Source: a bacterium (lineage in GTDB: Bacteria > Chloroflexota > Dormibacteria > UBA8260 > Bog-877). Taken from it: a stretch of 6,492 nt of DNA. Both the position numbers and the translations under genes were made by a program. Shown one piece after another: positions 1 to 6,331 of this stretch. The notes below the pieces were generated by a model that did not search any database, was not told the origin of the DNA, and was given only the letters and a program-made list of their open reading frames with translations. Where the stretch lies: positions 1 to 6,492 of the forward strand of contig JAJYWT010000175.1 of assembly GCA_021791345.1 (NCBI GenBank). The letters are read 5' to 3'. Numbering within the stretch: position 1 is the stretch's first letter; the number at the start of each line of letters is the position of its first letter.

Positions 1-307
1 GCTTGATGAAGTCGTTGGGAGACGCGATCGGGGGGTTGATGATCACGATCTGACCGCGGGACGGGCCGCTGAAGTAGAGCGAGAGCCGCTCGGTGATGAG
101 CAGGTCGTTGTTGTGCAGGCCCGGGTACATGCTGGTCCCCTCGACGTGCACCGGCCGGATCGCGAATGCGATGACCAGGTAGATGACCGCCGCCAGCGCC
201 ACCACCTCGACCAGGTCTCGCAGGAGCGACCGCCGACTGCCCGGCGCGGCCCCTCCCGAGCTGCGACCGCCCCCTGAGCTGGGCGCGGTCGAGGGGTCCA
301 GAGACAC
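1..307 (-). CDS. lepB: Signal peptidase I, N-terminal part (cut by window edge)
   Basis: Type I signal peptidase, the membrane serine protease that removes signal peptides from exported proteins. The frame from GTG at 307 gives 102 codons and runs off the left edge. Residues 1-27 are a Ser/Gly/Pro-rich cytoplasmic tail. Residues about 33-50 form one hydrophobic transmembrane segment. The family box follows directly: RPVHVEGTSMYPGL, in which Ser59 is the expected nucleophile, then NNDLLITERLSLYF and the strand GQIVIINPP. The general-base Lys and later boxes lie outside the window. The box reads SMYPGL where SMxPTL is usual, a small deviation. I chose GTG 307 because a TATACT -10 box ends 6 bases upstream, which puts +1 on the G of GTG. 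No Shine-Dalgarno sequence is visible. The family call is firm; completeness and activity cannot be judged. Confidence 0.9.
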   Translation of the reverse strand, partial: MSLDPSTAPSSGGGRSSGGAAPGSRRSLLRDLVEVVALAAVIYLVIAFAIRPVHVEGTSMYPGLHNNDLLITERLSLYFSGPSRGQIVIINPPIASPNDFIK

Positions 308-313
308 CCCGGC

Positions 314-319
314 AGTATA
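314..319 (-). promoter_or_regulatory. -10 box for the signal peptidase gene, leaderless start
   Basis: TATACT matches the TATAAT consensus at 5 of 6 positions. With the usual spacing, +1 falls at 307, the first base of the GTG start, so the transcript would lack a 5' leader. No clear -35 hexamer is present 16-18 bases upstream. The placement is seen in the sequence; promoter activity is inferred. Confidence 0.55.
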
Positions 320-729
320 CGAACCGGATTCAGCGACTTCGGTTGAGCGAGCTCGGGCGGCGGCCGCCACTGAGGGCGGCGACCTTCCGAGCGGTGCGCC
401 GCGCTGTCGTTGTGTATGCCGTACGAGGGATCTCCCACGGAGACTCTTCGGGAGTCCCTTGGGCCCAGCACCTGCTGGAACTGCCCCGAGTCGGGCGCTT
501 CGTCTTCGAGCGCCTGGTGCGCAACCATTCCTCGCGGCAGGTCAAGGAAGCGACCCGGAGTCCGCGGAGCGGTGACCCGTTGGGGCCGGTTCTGGCCGCG
601 CTTTGGTGACCAGCCGGAGGCGGATGGCAGACGGCACCCCGCCCCCATGACCTCGGACCCGGAGGTTCGAATTGGACCCCGCTCGACTCGGGCTCCGCAG
701 CACCACGGCCGAGCGGTGAGGCCTGGGCT

Positions 730-756
730 CTCGCGGGACGGTGCCCCGCCGGCGAG
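730..756 (-). terminator. GC hairpin directly after the cyclase stop codon
   Basis: The arms CTCGC (730-734) and GCGAG (752-756) pair perfectly. Inside them CGG (739-741) can pair with CCG (746-748) around a TGCC loop, with small bulges between, giving about 10 pairs. The hairpin lies immediately downstream of the cyclase TGA at 759-757. No T tract follows it on the minus strand, so it is not a canonical intrinsic terminator. It could still stabilise the 3' end or aid termination. Confidence 0.3.
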
Positions 757-3700
757 TCAGCCGACGGCTTGAGGGCCGGCCGCGGTCACCCGGCCTGCAA
801 CTTCGGCCACCGAGAGAGCATCCCTCTGCCAGCTCAAGGCGCCCAGCTCTTGGAATGTGGCCGCCGCCTCCGCCGCGAGGGAGGCCGTGCCGCCATCACC
901 CAGGGCTGCCAGCGCCCGGGCCCGGTCGAGTTCGGCCCGCGCCCGCCAGTACGGGTAGCCCAGCCTCTCAAAGCCGTCGGCAGCTCGGGCGAGCAGGGAA
1001 TCGGCCTCGCTGAACTCCCTTCCATCCGCCGCGCTGAGGCCGCGGAGGCGGGCCAGCTGGCTGGCCAGGTAGGGTGGCACCAGCCCCGGCGGACGGGCCT
1101 CCATCTCAGCGAGCCAGCGGCCGGCCAGCTCACGAGCGCCGCACCGGAGCGCGGCCTCCACAGCGTCCGTCCAGAGCTGGCGGATGGACTGGTGGCTGAT
1201 CCCGAGGGCGCTGGTGTGCGACTCGAGCACCGGCTCCGCGACCGCCAGCGCCTCCCGGGGCCTCCCTTGGGCCAGCTTGATGCCACAGTCGAGCCCGTCC
1301 ACCGCTGCTTTCAGCTGGATCTCGATCCCGCTGGGGAGCGGCAGAGCGGCCGCGAGCTGCCGGGCGGCCTCTTCGACGTCTCCCCGCCATAGTGGGATGA
1401 ACGCCCCGCCGAGGAGCACGATGGCGCGATCCAGGACAGGCGACAGGTCGGCCAGCAGCTCGGAGGTGAGCTGCTCCGCCTCGCGCCATCTTCCGGTGAG
1501 GCCCCAGACCCAGGCCAGGTTGGACACCGCGGTCGGGAAGATGTCACGGGCACCGGCACGTCGGCAGAGTGCGGCGGCCGACTCGAAATGCCCGACGGCG
1601 CCGGGCCGGTCGTATTGGGCCTCCAGATCTCCCACGTTCATGGTCACCCGTGCCTGATCCCGCAGGGTGCCGTTGGCCGTGATCAGCCGTGCGCCCCACT
1701 CCAGGTGCAGCAGCGCCTCCTCGACTCGACCCCGTACCGCCAGGCCCCACCCTTTCGCCTCCGCCCCCCGGGCGACCGCGTGCGGGACCTGGTAGGCCTG
1801 GCCCTCGGCAAGCGCCAGCTCCGCCTCCGCATCGGCGGACTCCAACTCGCCGGCCGTGAAGAGAAGGGAGGCGAACTCACCGTGCAGACGGGCGGACTGC
1901 TCGTCCGGATCGAGGTCCGCGCGGGCCGCCAGAGCTTGCCGGAGCTCCTCGACCGCTTCGTCGGTCCGCCCCTGGCGGGTAAGCGCCCGGCTTCGAAGTA
2001 TGGCCAGACTGGTGCCCTCGGGTGAGGTGAGGTCCAGCGCCGTAACCGGGCTCGCCGCCTCCTCAAGGGCCGCCTCATAGTCGCCAGCGTCGGCAGCGGC
2101 TTCTGCCGCCTGTGCCTGCCAGGTGATCGCGTCGGCACTCTCGGGGGCCAGTCGCCGCGCTCGCTGGTAGCAGCGCTGAGAGGAGGCGGGCGCCCCCACG
2201 GCGCGCGCGCGGGCACCGGCCCGGGCGAACGCCTCGGCCGCCGACGACCGTAGCGAGGTGGCATCGTCGCCGGCCCCCGTGGCCTCGAGCGCGGCCTCTA
2301 GGTGCATGGCCACCGCCTCGGCCACCTCGAGGCCGGAGTCCGGAAGCGCGCTCTGCAGATAGCCGGCAGCCTCCATGTGGGCGGCCCGGCGCTCCGCCCG
2401 GCCCAGCCGGTCGTAGGCGGCTGACCGCAGCAGCCCCTGCGTGAAGACGAACTGGCCGCGGTCGGCGGCCAGGGCGTCGGTCCGGACCGCCAGCACCTCC
2501 GCGCGGCGAAGCTCGGCCAGGCTCGTCTCCATCTCCGCCTCGGCCATCCCCGCCACCGCCCGGGCCGCCGCCGGGGGGATCGCCCCCGCGAACACCGAGA
2601 GCCTGCTCGCCAGCGCTCGCGACCTGGGGCTCAGGGTGTCCAGCCGAGCCGCCAGGAGCGCGGTGAGCGAGGCGGGCACGGGGAGCGTCTCGAACTCTCC
2701 GACCACCGCGTAGCGCTCACCCCGGCGGGCGAGGTTGCCGCGTTCGGCCAGAGCGCGCACGAGCTCCACGGCGTATAGGGGGATGCCCTCGGCCGCCCCC
2801 ACGATCCGGGCAATCGTGGAGGTGGGCAGGCCGGGCACCAGGCCCTCGAGCAATTCCGACATCTCTTCCGGGGCCAGGGGCTCGAGCGCCAGGGCGGTGG
2901 CGGTGGGCCGTCCCGTACCCCACCCGGGGTGGCGTTCGCTCAGCTCGGGGCGGGCCAGGGTGATTATCAGCAGGGGAGCGTTGGCCGACCAGTCTAGGAG
3001 TGACTCCACGAAGTCGAGGAGCCCGCTGTCCGCCCATTGGCAGTCGTCGATGACCATGACCACCGTGCCGCGCTCCCCGAGAAGCTCGAAGATCCGGCGC
3101 CAGCTGGCGAAGAGCTGGGCGCGCTCCACCCCGGCTCCCTCCACACCCAGAAGCACGGCCAGCGCCTCCCTCAGCTCGGGGAGTTCACTGGTGGGCAGCT
3201 CCAGAGCCGCCAGCCCGCGGTCGATCCTGGCCTCCAGCCCCTCGCCGGAGAGGCTCTCCTCATCCTGCAGCCCAAGACGGGTGCGCATCATCTCAGCAAG
3301 GGGCCAGAAGGCCACGCCGTCGCCGTATGCCAGACACCGTCCGCGGTGCCAGAAGGTGTCGGACTGGAGCCCGTCCAGGTACTTCTCCAGCTCCCAGGTG
3401 AGGCGGGACTTGCCGACCCCAGCCTGCCCGGTGATCGAGAGCAGCCGTGCCCGGCGGCGGTCGGAGACGTCGTGGAACAGGTCCTTACACCAAGCCAGCT
3501 CACGAGCGCGCCCGACGAAGGGGGCCTCCCAGCTACCGGAGCGCCCGGCGCCACCACGCCGCGCCAGAACCCGGACCGCTCGCCACAGCTCCACGGGCTC
3601 GGAGATCCCCTTGAGCAGGTGGGTCCCGGCGGCCAGGTACTCGAGGCCAGCCTGGCTGGCCTCCCGAGTTGCGCCATCCACCAGCACCGTCCCCGGATCG

Positions 3701-4464
3701 GCGGCGGCCTGAACGCGGCTGGCAAGGTTCACCCGGTCCCCTGCTACCAGCCCCTCGCCCGGCCGGGCCCAGGTGGCGACCGCGCCGGTCACCACCCCCA
3801 CCCTGGTGCTGAGCCCCGGTCTCCCGCGCTGCTCCCCGTACGCGGCCACCTCGGTCACCAGCTCCAGCCCCGCGCGGACCGCCTGCTCGGCATCGTCCTG
3901 CTGAGCCGTGGTGGCTCCCCACACCGCCATCACCGCGTCTCCGATGAACTTCTCGACCGCTCCACCGGTCCGGGTTATGACCTTCCGGGCCAGATCGAAA
4001 TAACCGCTGAGGAACTCCCGCAGGACCTCCGGGTCCTCGCCCTCAGCCAGCGGGGTGAACCCCACCAGATCCGCGAACAGCACCGTCACCACCCGCCGCC
4101 CGGCCCCTTCCTCCTCCCGGACCGGCGCGCTGACGGCCTCGGGCCGAGGCCGGGGACTGGCGGTCGTGAGCGGAGCTCCGCACCCGCTGCAGAAGCGGGC
4201 CCCAGTGCTGGTCAGCTCGCCACAGGCCGGGCAGGTCCGTCCCAGCTCCACTCCGCATTGGGGGCAGAAGCGGCTGCTGGCCGCGGTGTCGGCCCCGCAG
4301 GAGACGCAGAGGATCCGGGCCCCACCGGACCCGGGATTGGCGCTGCTCACTCCCGCGAACGGTAGCACCGGCTCAAGGGATCTCGCCAGTTCAGCGCTGA
4401 AGTGAGGAGCTGCAGCTGGGGTGGTGCGGCTGAGGCGACCGGGAGAGGGGCGGTCCACCCCCAT
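757..4464 (-). CDS. Zinc-ribbon / class III adenylate cyclase / STAND ATPase / TPR protein
   Basis: A 1235-residue multidomain signalling protein without evident membrane segments. Residues 53-95 form two zinc ribbons (CxxC pairs at 53/56 with 67/70, and 78/81 with 92/95). Residues about 123-300 are a class III nucleotide cyclase making cAMP from ATP: metal Asp132 (FADLVGFT) and Asp176 (EKFIGDAVMAVWG), purine-selecting Lys172 and Asp243, transition-state Asn246 and Arg250 are all present, so it should be active. Residues about 316-600 are an AAA_16/STAND-type ATPase: FVGRARE, Walker A GQAGVGKSRL (346-355), Walker B VVMVIDDCQWAD (468-479), then LARPEL. Residues about 740-1230 are Ala-rich helical repeats of TPR type, likely for partner or ligand sensing. 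By family analogy, ligand binding to the repeats would gate the ATPase and cyclase. ATG 4464 lacks a good ribosome site; GTG at 4350, just before the ribbons, is an alternative start. Confidence 0.9.
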   Translation of the reverse strand: MGVDRPSPGRLSRTTPAAAPHFSAELARSLEPVLPFAGVSSANPGSGGARILCVSCGADTAASSRFCPQCGVELGRTCPACGELTSTGARFCSGCGAPLTTASPRPRPEAVSAPVREEEGAGRRVVTVLFADLVGFTPLAEGEDPEVLREFLSGYFDLARKVITRTGGAVEKFIGDAVMAVWGATTAQQDDAEQAVRAGLELVTEVAAYGEQRGRPGLSTRVGVVTGAVATWARPGEGLVAGDRVNLASRVQAAADPGTVLVDGATREASQAGLEYLAAGTHLLKGISEPVELWRAVRVLARRGGAGRSGSWEAPFVGRARELAWCKDLFHDVSDRRRARLLSITGQAGVGKSRLTWELEKYLDGLQSDTFWHRGRCLAYGDGVAFWPLAEMMRTRLGLQDEESLSGEGLEARIDRGLAALELPTSELPELREALAVLLGVEGAGVERAQLFASWRRIFELLGERGTVVMVIDDCQWADSGLLDFVESLLDWSANAPLLIITLARPELSERHPGWGTGRPTATALALEPLAPEEMSELLEGLVPGLPTSTIARIVGAAEGIPLYAVELVRALAERGNLARRGERYAVVGEFETLPVPASLTALLAARLDTLSPRSRALASRLSVFAGAIPPAAARAVAGMAEAEMETSLAELRRAEVLAVRTDALAADRGQFVFTQGLLRSAAYDRLGRAERRAAHMEAAGYLQSALPDSGLEVAEAVAMHLEAALEATGAGDDATSLRSSAAEAFARAGARARAVGAPASSQRCYQRARRLAPESADAITWQAQAAEAAADAGDYEAALEEAASPVTALDLTSPEGTSLAILRSRALTRQGRTDEAVEELRQALAARADLDPDEQSARLHGEFASLLFTAGELESADAEAELALAEGQAYQVPHAVARGAEAKGWGLAVRGRVEEALLHLEWGARLITANGTLRDQARVTMNVGDLEAQYDRPGAVGHFESAAALCRRAGARDIFPTAVSNLAWVWGLTGRWREAEQLTSELLADLSPVLDRAIVLLGGAFIPLWRGDVEEAARQLAAALPLPSGIEIQLKAAVDGLDCGIKLAQGRPREALAVAEPVLESHTSALGISHQSIRQLWTDAVEAALRCGARELAGRWLAEMEARPPGLVPPYLASQLARLRGLSAADGREFSEADSLLARAADGFERLGYPYWRARAELDRARALAALGDGGTASLAAEAAATFQELGALSWQRDALSVAEVAGRVTAAGPQAVG

Positions 4465-4517
4465 CCGTCATCGACCGTCACCGCCGCGCCCCCGCGGGCT
4501 TTCCAGGGCCGACCCAG

Positions 4518-4526
4518 TGGTATCTT
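4518..4526 (+). promoter_or_regulatory. Extended -10 promoter for the lipoprotein gene
   Basis: TGG followed directly by TATCTT fits the extended -10 pattern (TGn-TATAAT, 4 of 6 in the hexamer). The predicted start of transcription is about 4533. That leaves a leader of about 45 bases before ATG 4578 and excludes GTG 4530 as a normal start, because it would lie upstream of +1. A -35 element is weak: TTTCCA at 4500-4505 with a short 15-base spacer. Confidence 0.4.
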
Positions 4527-4562
4527 GGCGTGGTCGAGTCCGGTGACAGCGGGCACAGCCGT

Positions 4563-4568
4563 AGGGAG
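4563..4568 (+). promoter_or_regulatory. Ribosome binding site deciding the lipoprotein start
   Basis: AGGGAG, containing the GGAG core, ends 9 bases before ATG 4578. It is the only reasonable Shine-Dalgarno sequence near any in-frame start of this gene, and it supports ATG 4578 over GTG 4530. Confidence 0.5.
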
Positions 4569-4577
4569 TCGGTCGGC

Positions 4578-5264
4578 ATGGTGGGTCGCCGCGGCACGGT
4601 TGGCCTTGGACGCACGGGGTCAGCGGGCGGAGCGAGGCAGCCCGCAAAGAGCCCTTCCCTGGCAGGACGGCTGCTCGTAAGCCGCGGACATCTCGTCGTC
4701 GCGGTCACGTTCACCTTCGGGTTGGTGCTGGGGGTCACCGGCTGCGGCCTTACCCCTGGTGGGTCCATCCAGGTCAAGCTGCCTCCACGGGCCACGCCCA
4801 CCCCGCGCCCATCCTCGCTGCCCACCGATTCGTTCCTGGTCGAGGCGACCAATGTCTTCGGCATCCTCCCGTCGTCCAGCGTGCACGTCTCCTGCCAATC
4901 CGGCGGCCGCCAGGTGGAGCTGTCGGGGGTCGCCGACGGGGCTCACTTCGAGGTCACCATGAGCCACCTGCGCCCGGGGCAGCGCCTCACCGATCCGCCA
5001 TTGCAGGGCGGCTTTGAGGACCAGATCACCATGGTCGTCACCAAGAGCGGGGCGGGGAGTTCGCTCCGTTACGTGGCCGGCGCTGCGGCGGGGACCTACC
5101 AGGGAGTGGGGACGCTCACCGTCGACCGGTCCGGCGAGGGCGGCACGATCAGCATCCAGTTCGGCCCTCCGGAGGGGGAGAACCCCTCCTCCCAGACGTC
5201 GGGAGATGTCACGACCACAGGACTGAACGACGGACAGGTTTCCGGCACCTGGAGATGCCCGTAG
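4578..5264 (+). CDS. Secreted lipoprotein of unrecognised family
   Basis: A 228-residue exported protein anchored by a lipid-modified cysteine. A long basic N-region (residues 1-38, several Arg and Lys) precedes a hydrophobic segment (about 39-54) that ends in the lipobox GVTGC, so Cys56 would be acylated and become residue 1 of the mature protein. A Pro/Thr-rich linker follows (about 57-83, including RATPTPRPSS), then a domain of alternating polar and beta-prone stretches with only two cysteines, Cys106 (VHVSCQ) and Cys227 (TWRCP), well placed for one disulfide joining its two ends. This layout recalls mycobacterial LpqH-type lipoproteins, but that is resemblance of architecture only. No enzyme motif is visible. 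The N-region is unusually long, yet no later in-frame ATG, GTG or TTG exists before the hydrophobic core apart from the adjacent GTG 4581. Expression as a lipoprotein is likely; its role is unknown. Confidence 0.8.
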   Translation: MVGRRGTVGLGRTGSAGGARQPAKSPSLAGRLLVSRGHLVVAVTFTFGLVLGVTGCGLTPGGSIQVKLPPRATPTPRPSSLPTDSFLVEATNVFGILPSSSVHVSCQSGGRQVELSGVADGAHFEVTMSHLRPGQRLTDPPLQGGFEDQITMVVTKSGAGSSLRYVAGAAAGTYQGVGTLTVDRSGEGGTISIQFGPPEGENPSSQTSGDVTTTGLNDGQVSGTWRCP

Positions 5265-5299
5265 GCCGATCCTCCCACGGCGGGCGACGCCAATTCGGC
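5265..5299. terminator. Possible shared hairpin between convergent genes
   Basis: The 48-base gap between the lipoprotein stop and the glycosyltransferase stop holds an outer pair, GCCGA (5265-5269) with TCGGC (5295-5299), and an inner stem, GGCG (5279-5282) with CGCC (5288-5291). Such a structure reads the same on both strands and could end both transcripts. The outer loop is large and no T tract flanks it, so this is only a candidate. Confidence 0.25.
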
Positions 5300-5312
5300 A
5301 CTGCGGTCTCGA

Positions 5313-6290
5313 TCACGGCAGGAGCGGCGGCACGTGATAGCGGGGCGGGCCGGTGATGACCGTGGCGGTGCGTTTGAGGATCATCCAGGGACTCTGCGTG
5401 AGCAGGACGAAATGCCGATAGACATACCGTTCCAGCGCAGGCGTCCACACGATTCTGACCGAGCTCGCCTGGGACAGCATGAGGTATTGGGCGTGACTGA
5501 AGTAGGTCAGCCACAGGGAGGCGGCGTTGGCGGTGCCGCTCGGGCTGGTGCGGTTCTGGGACAGAGGGGTGGTCGTGCCGAAGGAGTCGACCACCTGCGG
5601 GCTGTTGGTCGAGCGAGCGGTGAAGCGGTTCACCTCGATCGTGAACTCGGGATCGTCGGTGAGCACGCAGCTGCCCGCCGGCACCAGGGCGTCCACCTCG
5701 GCGATCTGGGCGGAGGTGCCGGTGATCACGGGTAGGGAGGCGGGGATCGCGGCGGCGTGGAGAGCGCTCAGGACCAGGACCACCGCCACCGCGACGACTC
5801 CTGGCAGCGGACGGACGTCAGCGATGCGGCCGGCGGCGAAGGCCAACACCAGAGCGAGGAACGGCGCGAAGGACGCCGGGTAGTGGTACCAGAACTCGGG
5901 AGGCCACAGCAGCGCCGCCAGGACCACCACCGCCGCCAGGAGCGCGAACCGCTCCAGATCGGGGGTGCGCAGGAGAGCGACGGCTGGGTCAGCGGGGCCG
6001 CGGGCGGCTCCGACGGTGCGCGGCACGAAGAGGAACGCCAACCCGATGAACACCACCAGCGCCGCACACACGGCTCCAGTGAAGAGGAGCAGGTGCGGGG
6101 TCTGGGGCCCGGTCGTGATCCGCGGCCACACCCCGACAGAAACTCCAGCCGGACCACGCGGGACACGGCGGCGCCCCCGTTGCGACTCAGTTGGGCGAGC
6201 ACCACCTGATCGACGAAGCTTCGCGGCGCAGCGATGAGGAATGGGCCGCAGAGCACCAGGAACCCCGCGGCGGTCCCGGCCGCAAAGGGG
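5313..6290 (-). pseudogene. Membrane glycosyltransferase, C-terminal part, frameshifted and truncated
   Basis: Remnant of a polytopic GT-C-type glycosyltransferase (ArnT/PMT-like), an enzyme that moves sugars from lipid-linked donors on the outer membrane face. Two frames must be joined. About 53 codons upstream (6289-6131) include GFLVLCGPFLIAAP and SFVDQVVLAQLSRNGG. Then 272 codons (6131-5313) hold hydrophobic segments at about 12-36, 62-76, 85-101 and 109-128 with the characteristic PPEFWYHYPASFAPFLAL, followed by a soluble tail of about 135 residues. The join is at 6131-6134, where four G on the minus strand would need to be five to read LSGVWPRITTG. Family members are usually 450-600 residues; here about 325 remain, and the N-terminal part with the catalytic acidic loop is absent. 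The upstream frame meets TAG at 6319-6317, inside the promoter of the adjoining IS607 gene, which points to disruption by the element. The exact upstream border is approximate. Confidence 0.75.
6131..6134 (-). other. Frameshift point in the glycosyltransferase remnant
   Basis: On the minus strand the run is GGGG, between TC and TGTGG. The upstream frame reads L-S-G-C-G-R and loses the family pattern; the downstream frame reads V-W-P-R-I-T-T-G and keeps it. One added G joins them without loss. A real deletion and a homopolymer sequencing error would look the same here. Confidence 0.7.
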
Positions 6291-6291
6291 T

Positions 6292-6309
6292 TACGAACAA
6301 TTGCTCGTA
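6292..6309. repeat. 18-bp near-perfect palindrome at the element edge
   Basis: TACGAACAATTGCTCGTA pairs with its own reverse complement at 8 of 9 positions (only A6297/C6304 fail) around a CAATTG core. Its low GC stands out in this GC-rich window. It lies 8 bases before the tnpA -10 box and beside the presumed left border. A recombinase-binding site or an autoregulatory operator are both plausible. Confidence 0.5.
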
Positions 6310-6317
6310 CGATGAGC

Positions 6318-6323
6318 TATAGT
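6318..6323 (+). promoter_or_regulatory. -10 box for tnpA, near-leaderless start
   Basis: TATAGT matches TATAAT at 5 of 6 positions. It predicts +1 at about 6330, two bases before ATG 6332, so the message would be essentially leaderless. The GGAG touching the ATG (6328-6331) has no spacing and should not serve as a ribosome site. No strong -35 is seen; the position where it would fall overlaps the palindrome at 6292-6309, so a protein bound there could block or assist RNA polymerase. Confidence 0.5.
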
Positions 6324-6331
6324 GAGCGGAG

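Larger units (their letters stand above)
308..756. other. Intergenic gap between cyclase stop and signal peptidase start
   Basis: About 450 bases without a convincing gene. It contains the signal peptidase -10 box (314-319), a perfect 6-bp GC hairpin with a 6-base loop (363-380: GCCGCC, ACTGAG, GGCGGC), and a hairpin just after the cyclase stop (730-756). Open frames cross it on both strands. The best is 343-609 on the plus strand (88 codons from TTG). It has no Shine-Dalgarno sequence, and by my count 19 of its 88 codons end in A or T, a weaker third-position bias than I would expect of a gene in DNA this GC-rich. I see no tRNA, CRISPR or insertion-sequence end here. Confidence 0.5.
4465..4577. 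promoter_or_regulatory. Divergent control region between cyclase and lipoprotein genes
   Basis: These 113 bases separate two genes transcribed away from each other and must carry both promoters if ATG 4464 and ATG 4578 are the true starts. The plus-strand promoter is recognisable (see 4518-4526). On the minus strand I find no -10 hexamer better than 3 of 6 matches (CAAGAT), so the cyclase promoter is not located. A CCCGCGGG palindrome lies at about 4491-4498. No CRP-type TGTGA/TCACA site is visible, so cAMP feedback is not indicated. Confidence 0.4.

Noticed and set aside
43..648. A 201-codon minus-strand frame across the gap and the signal peptidase
   Set aside because: Its C-terminal half overlaps the real signal peptidase frame and is Arg/Ser/Trp-rich; no recognisable domain or ribosome site.
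664..672. GGTTCGAAT, resembling the T-loop of a tRNA
   Set aside because: The flanking bases cannot form the five-pair T stem on either strand, and no acceptor or anticodon arm is present nearby.
3037..4365. A 442-codon open frame on the plus strand opposite the cyclase gene
   Set aside because: Its translation is rich in Pro, Gly, His and Arg with no domain, as expected of an antisense shadow of a GC-rich gene; the minus-strand frame carries all the cyclase and ATPase motifs.
4530..4577. GTG 4530 as the lipoprotein start, adding 16 residues
   Set aside because: It lies 3 bases after the TATCTT hexamer, before the predicted transcription start, and has no ribosome site; ATG 4578 has AGGGAG 9 bases upstream.
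5768..6256. A 162-codon minus-strand frame as a gene of its own
   Set aside because: Only its first 40 or so codons are protein-like and they belong to the glycosyltransferase; after the G run at 6131 the frame becomes an Arg/Ser/Trp-rich shadow.
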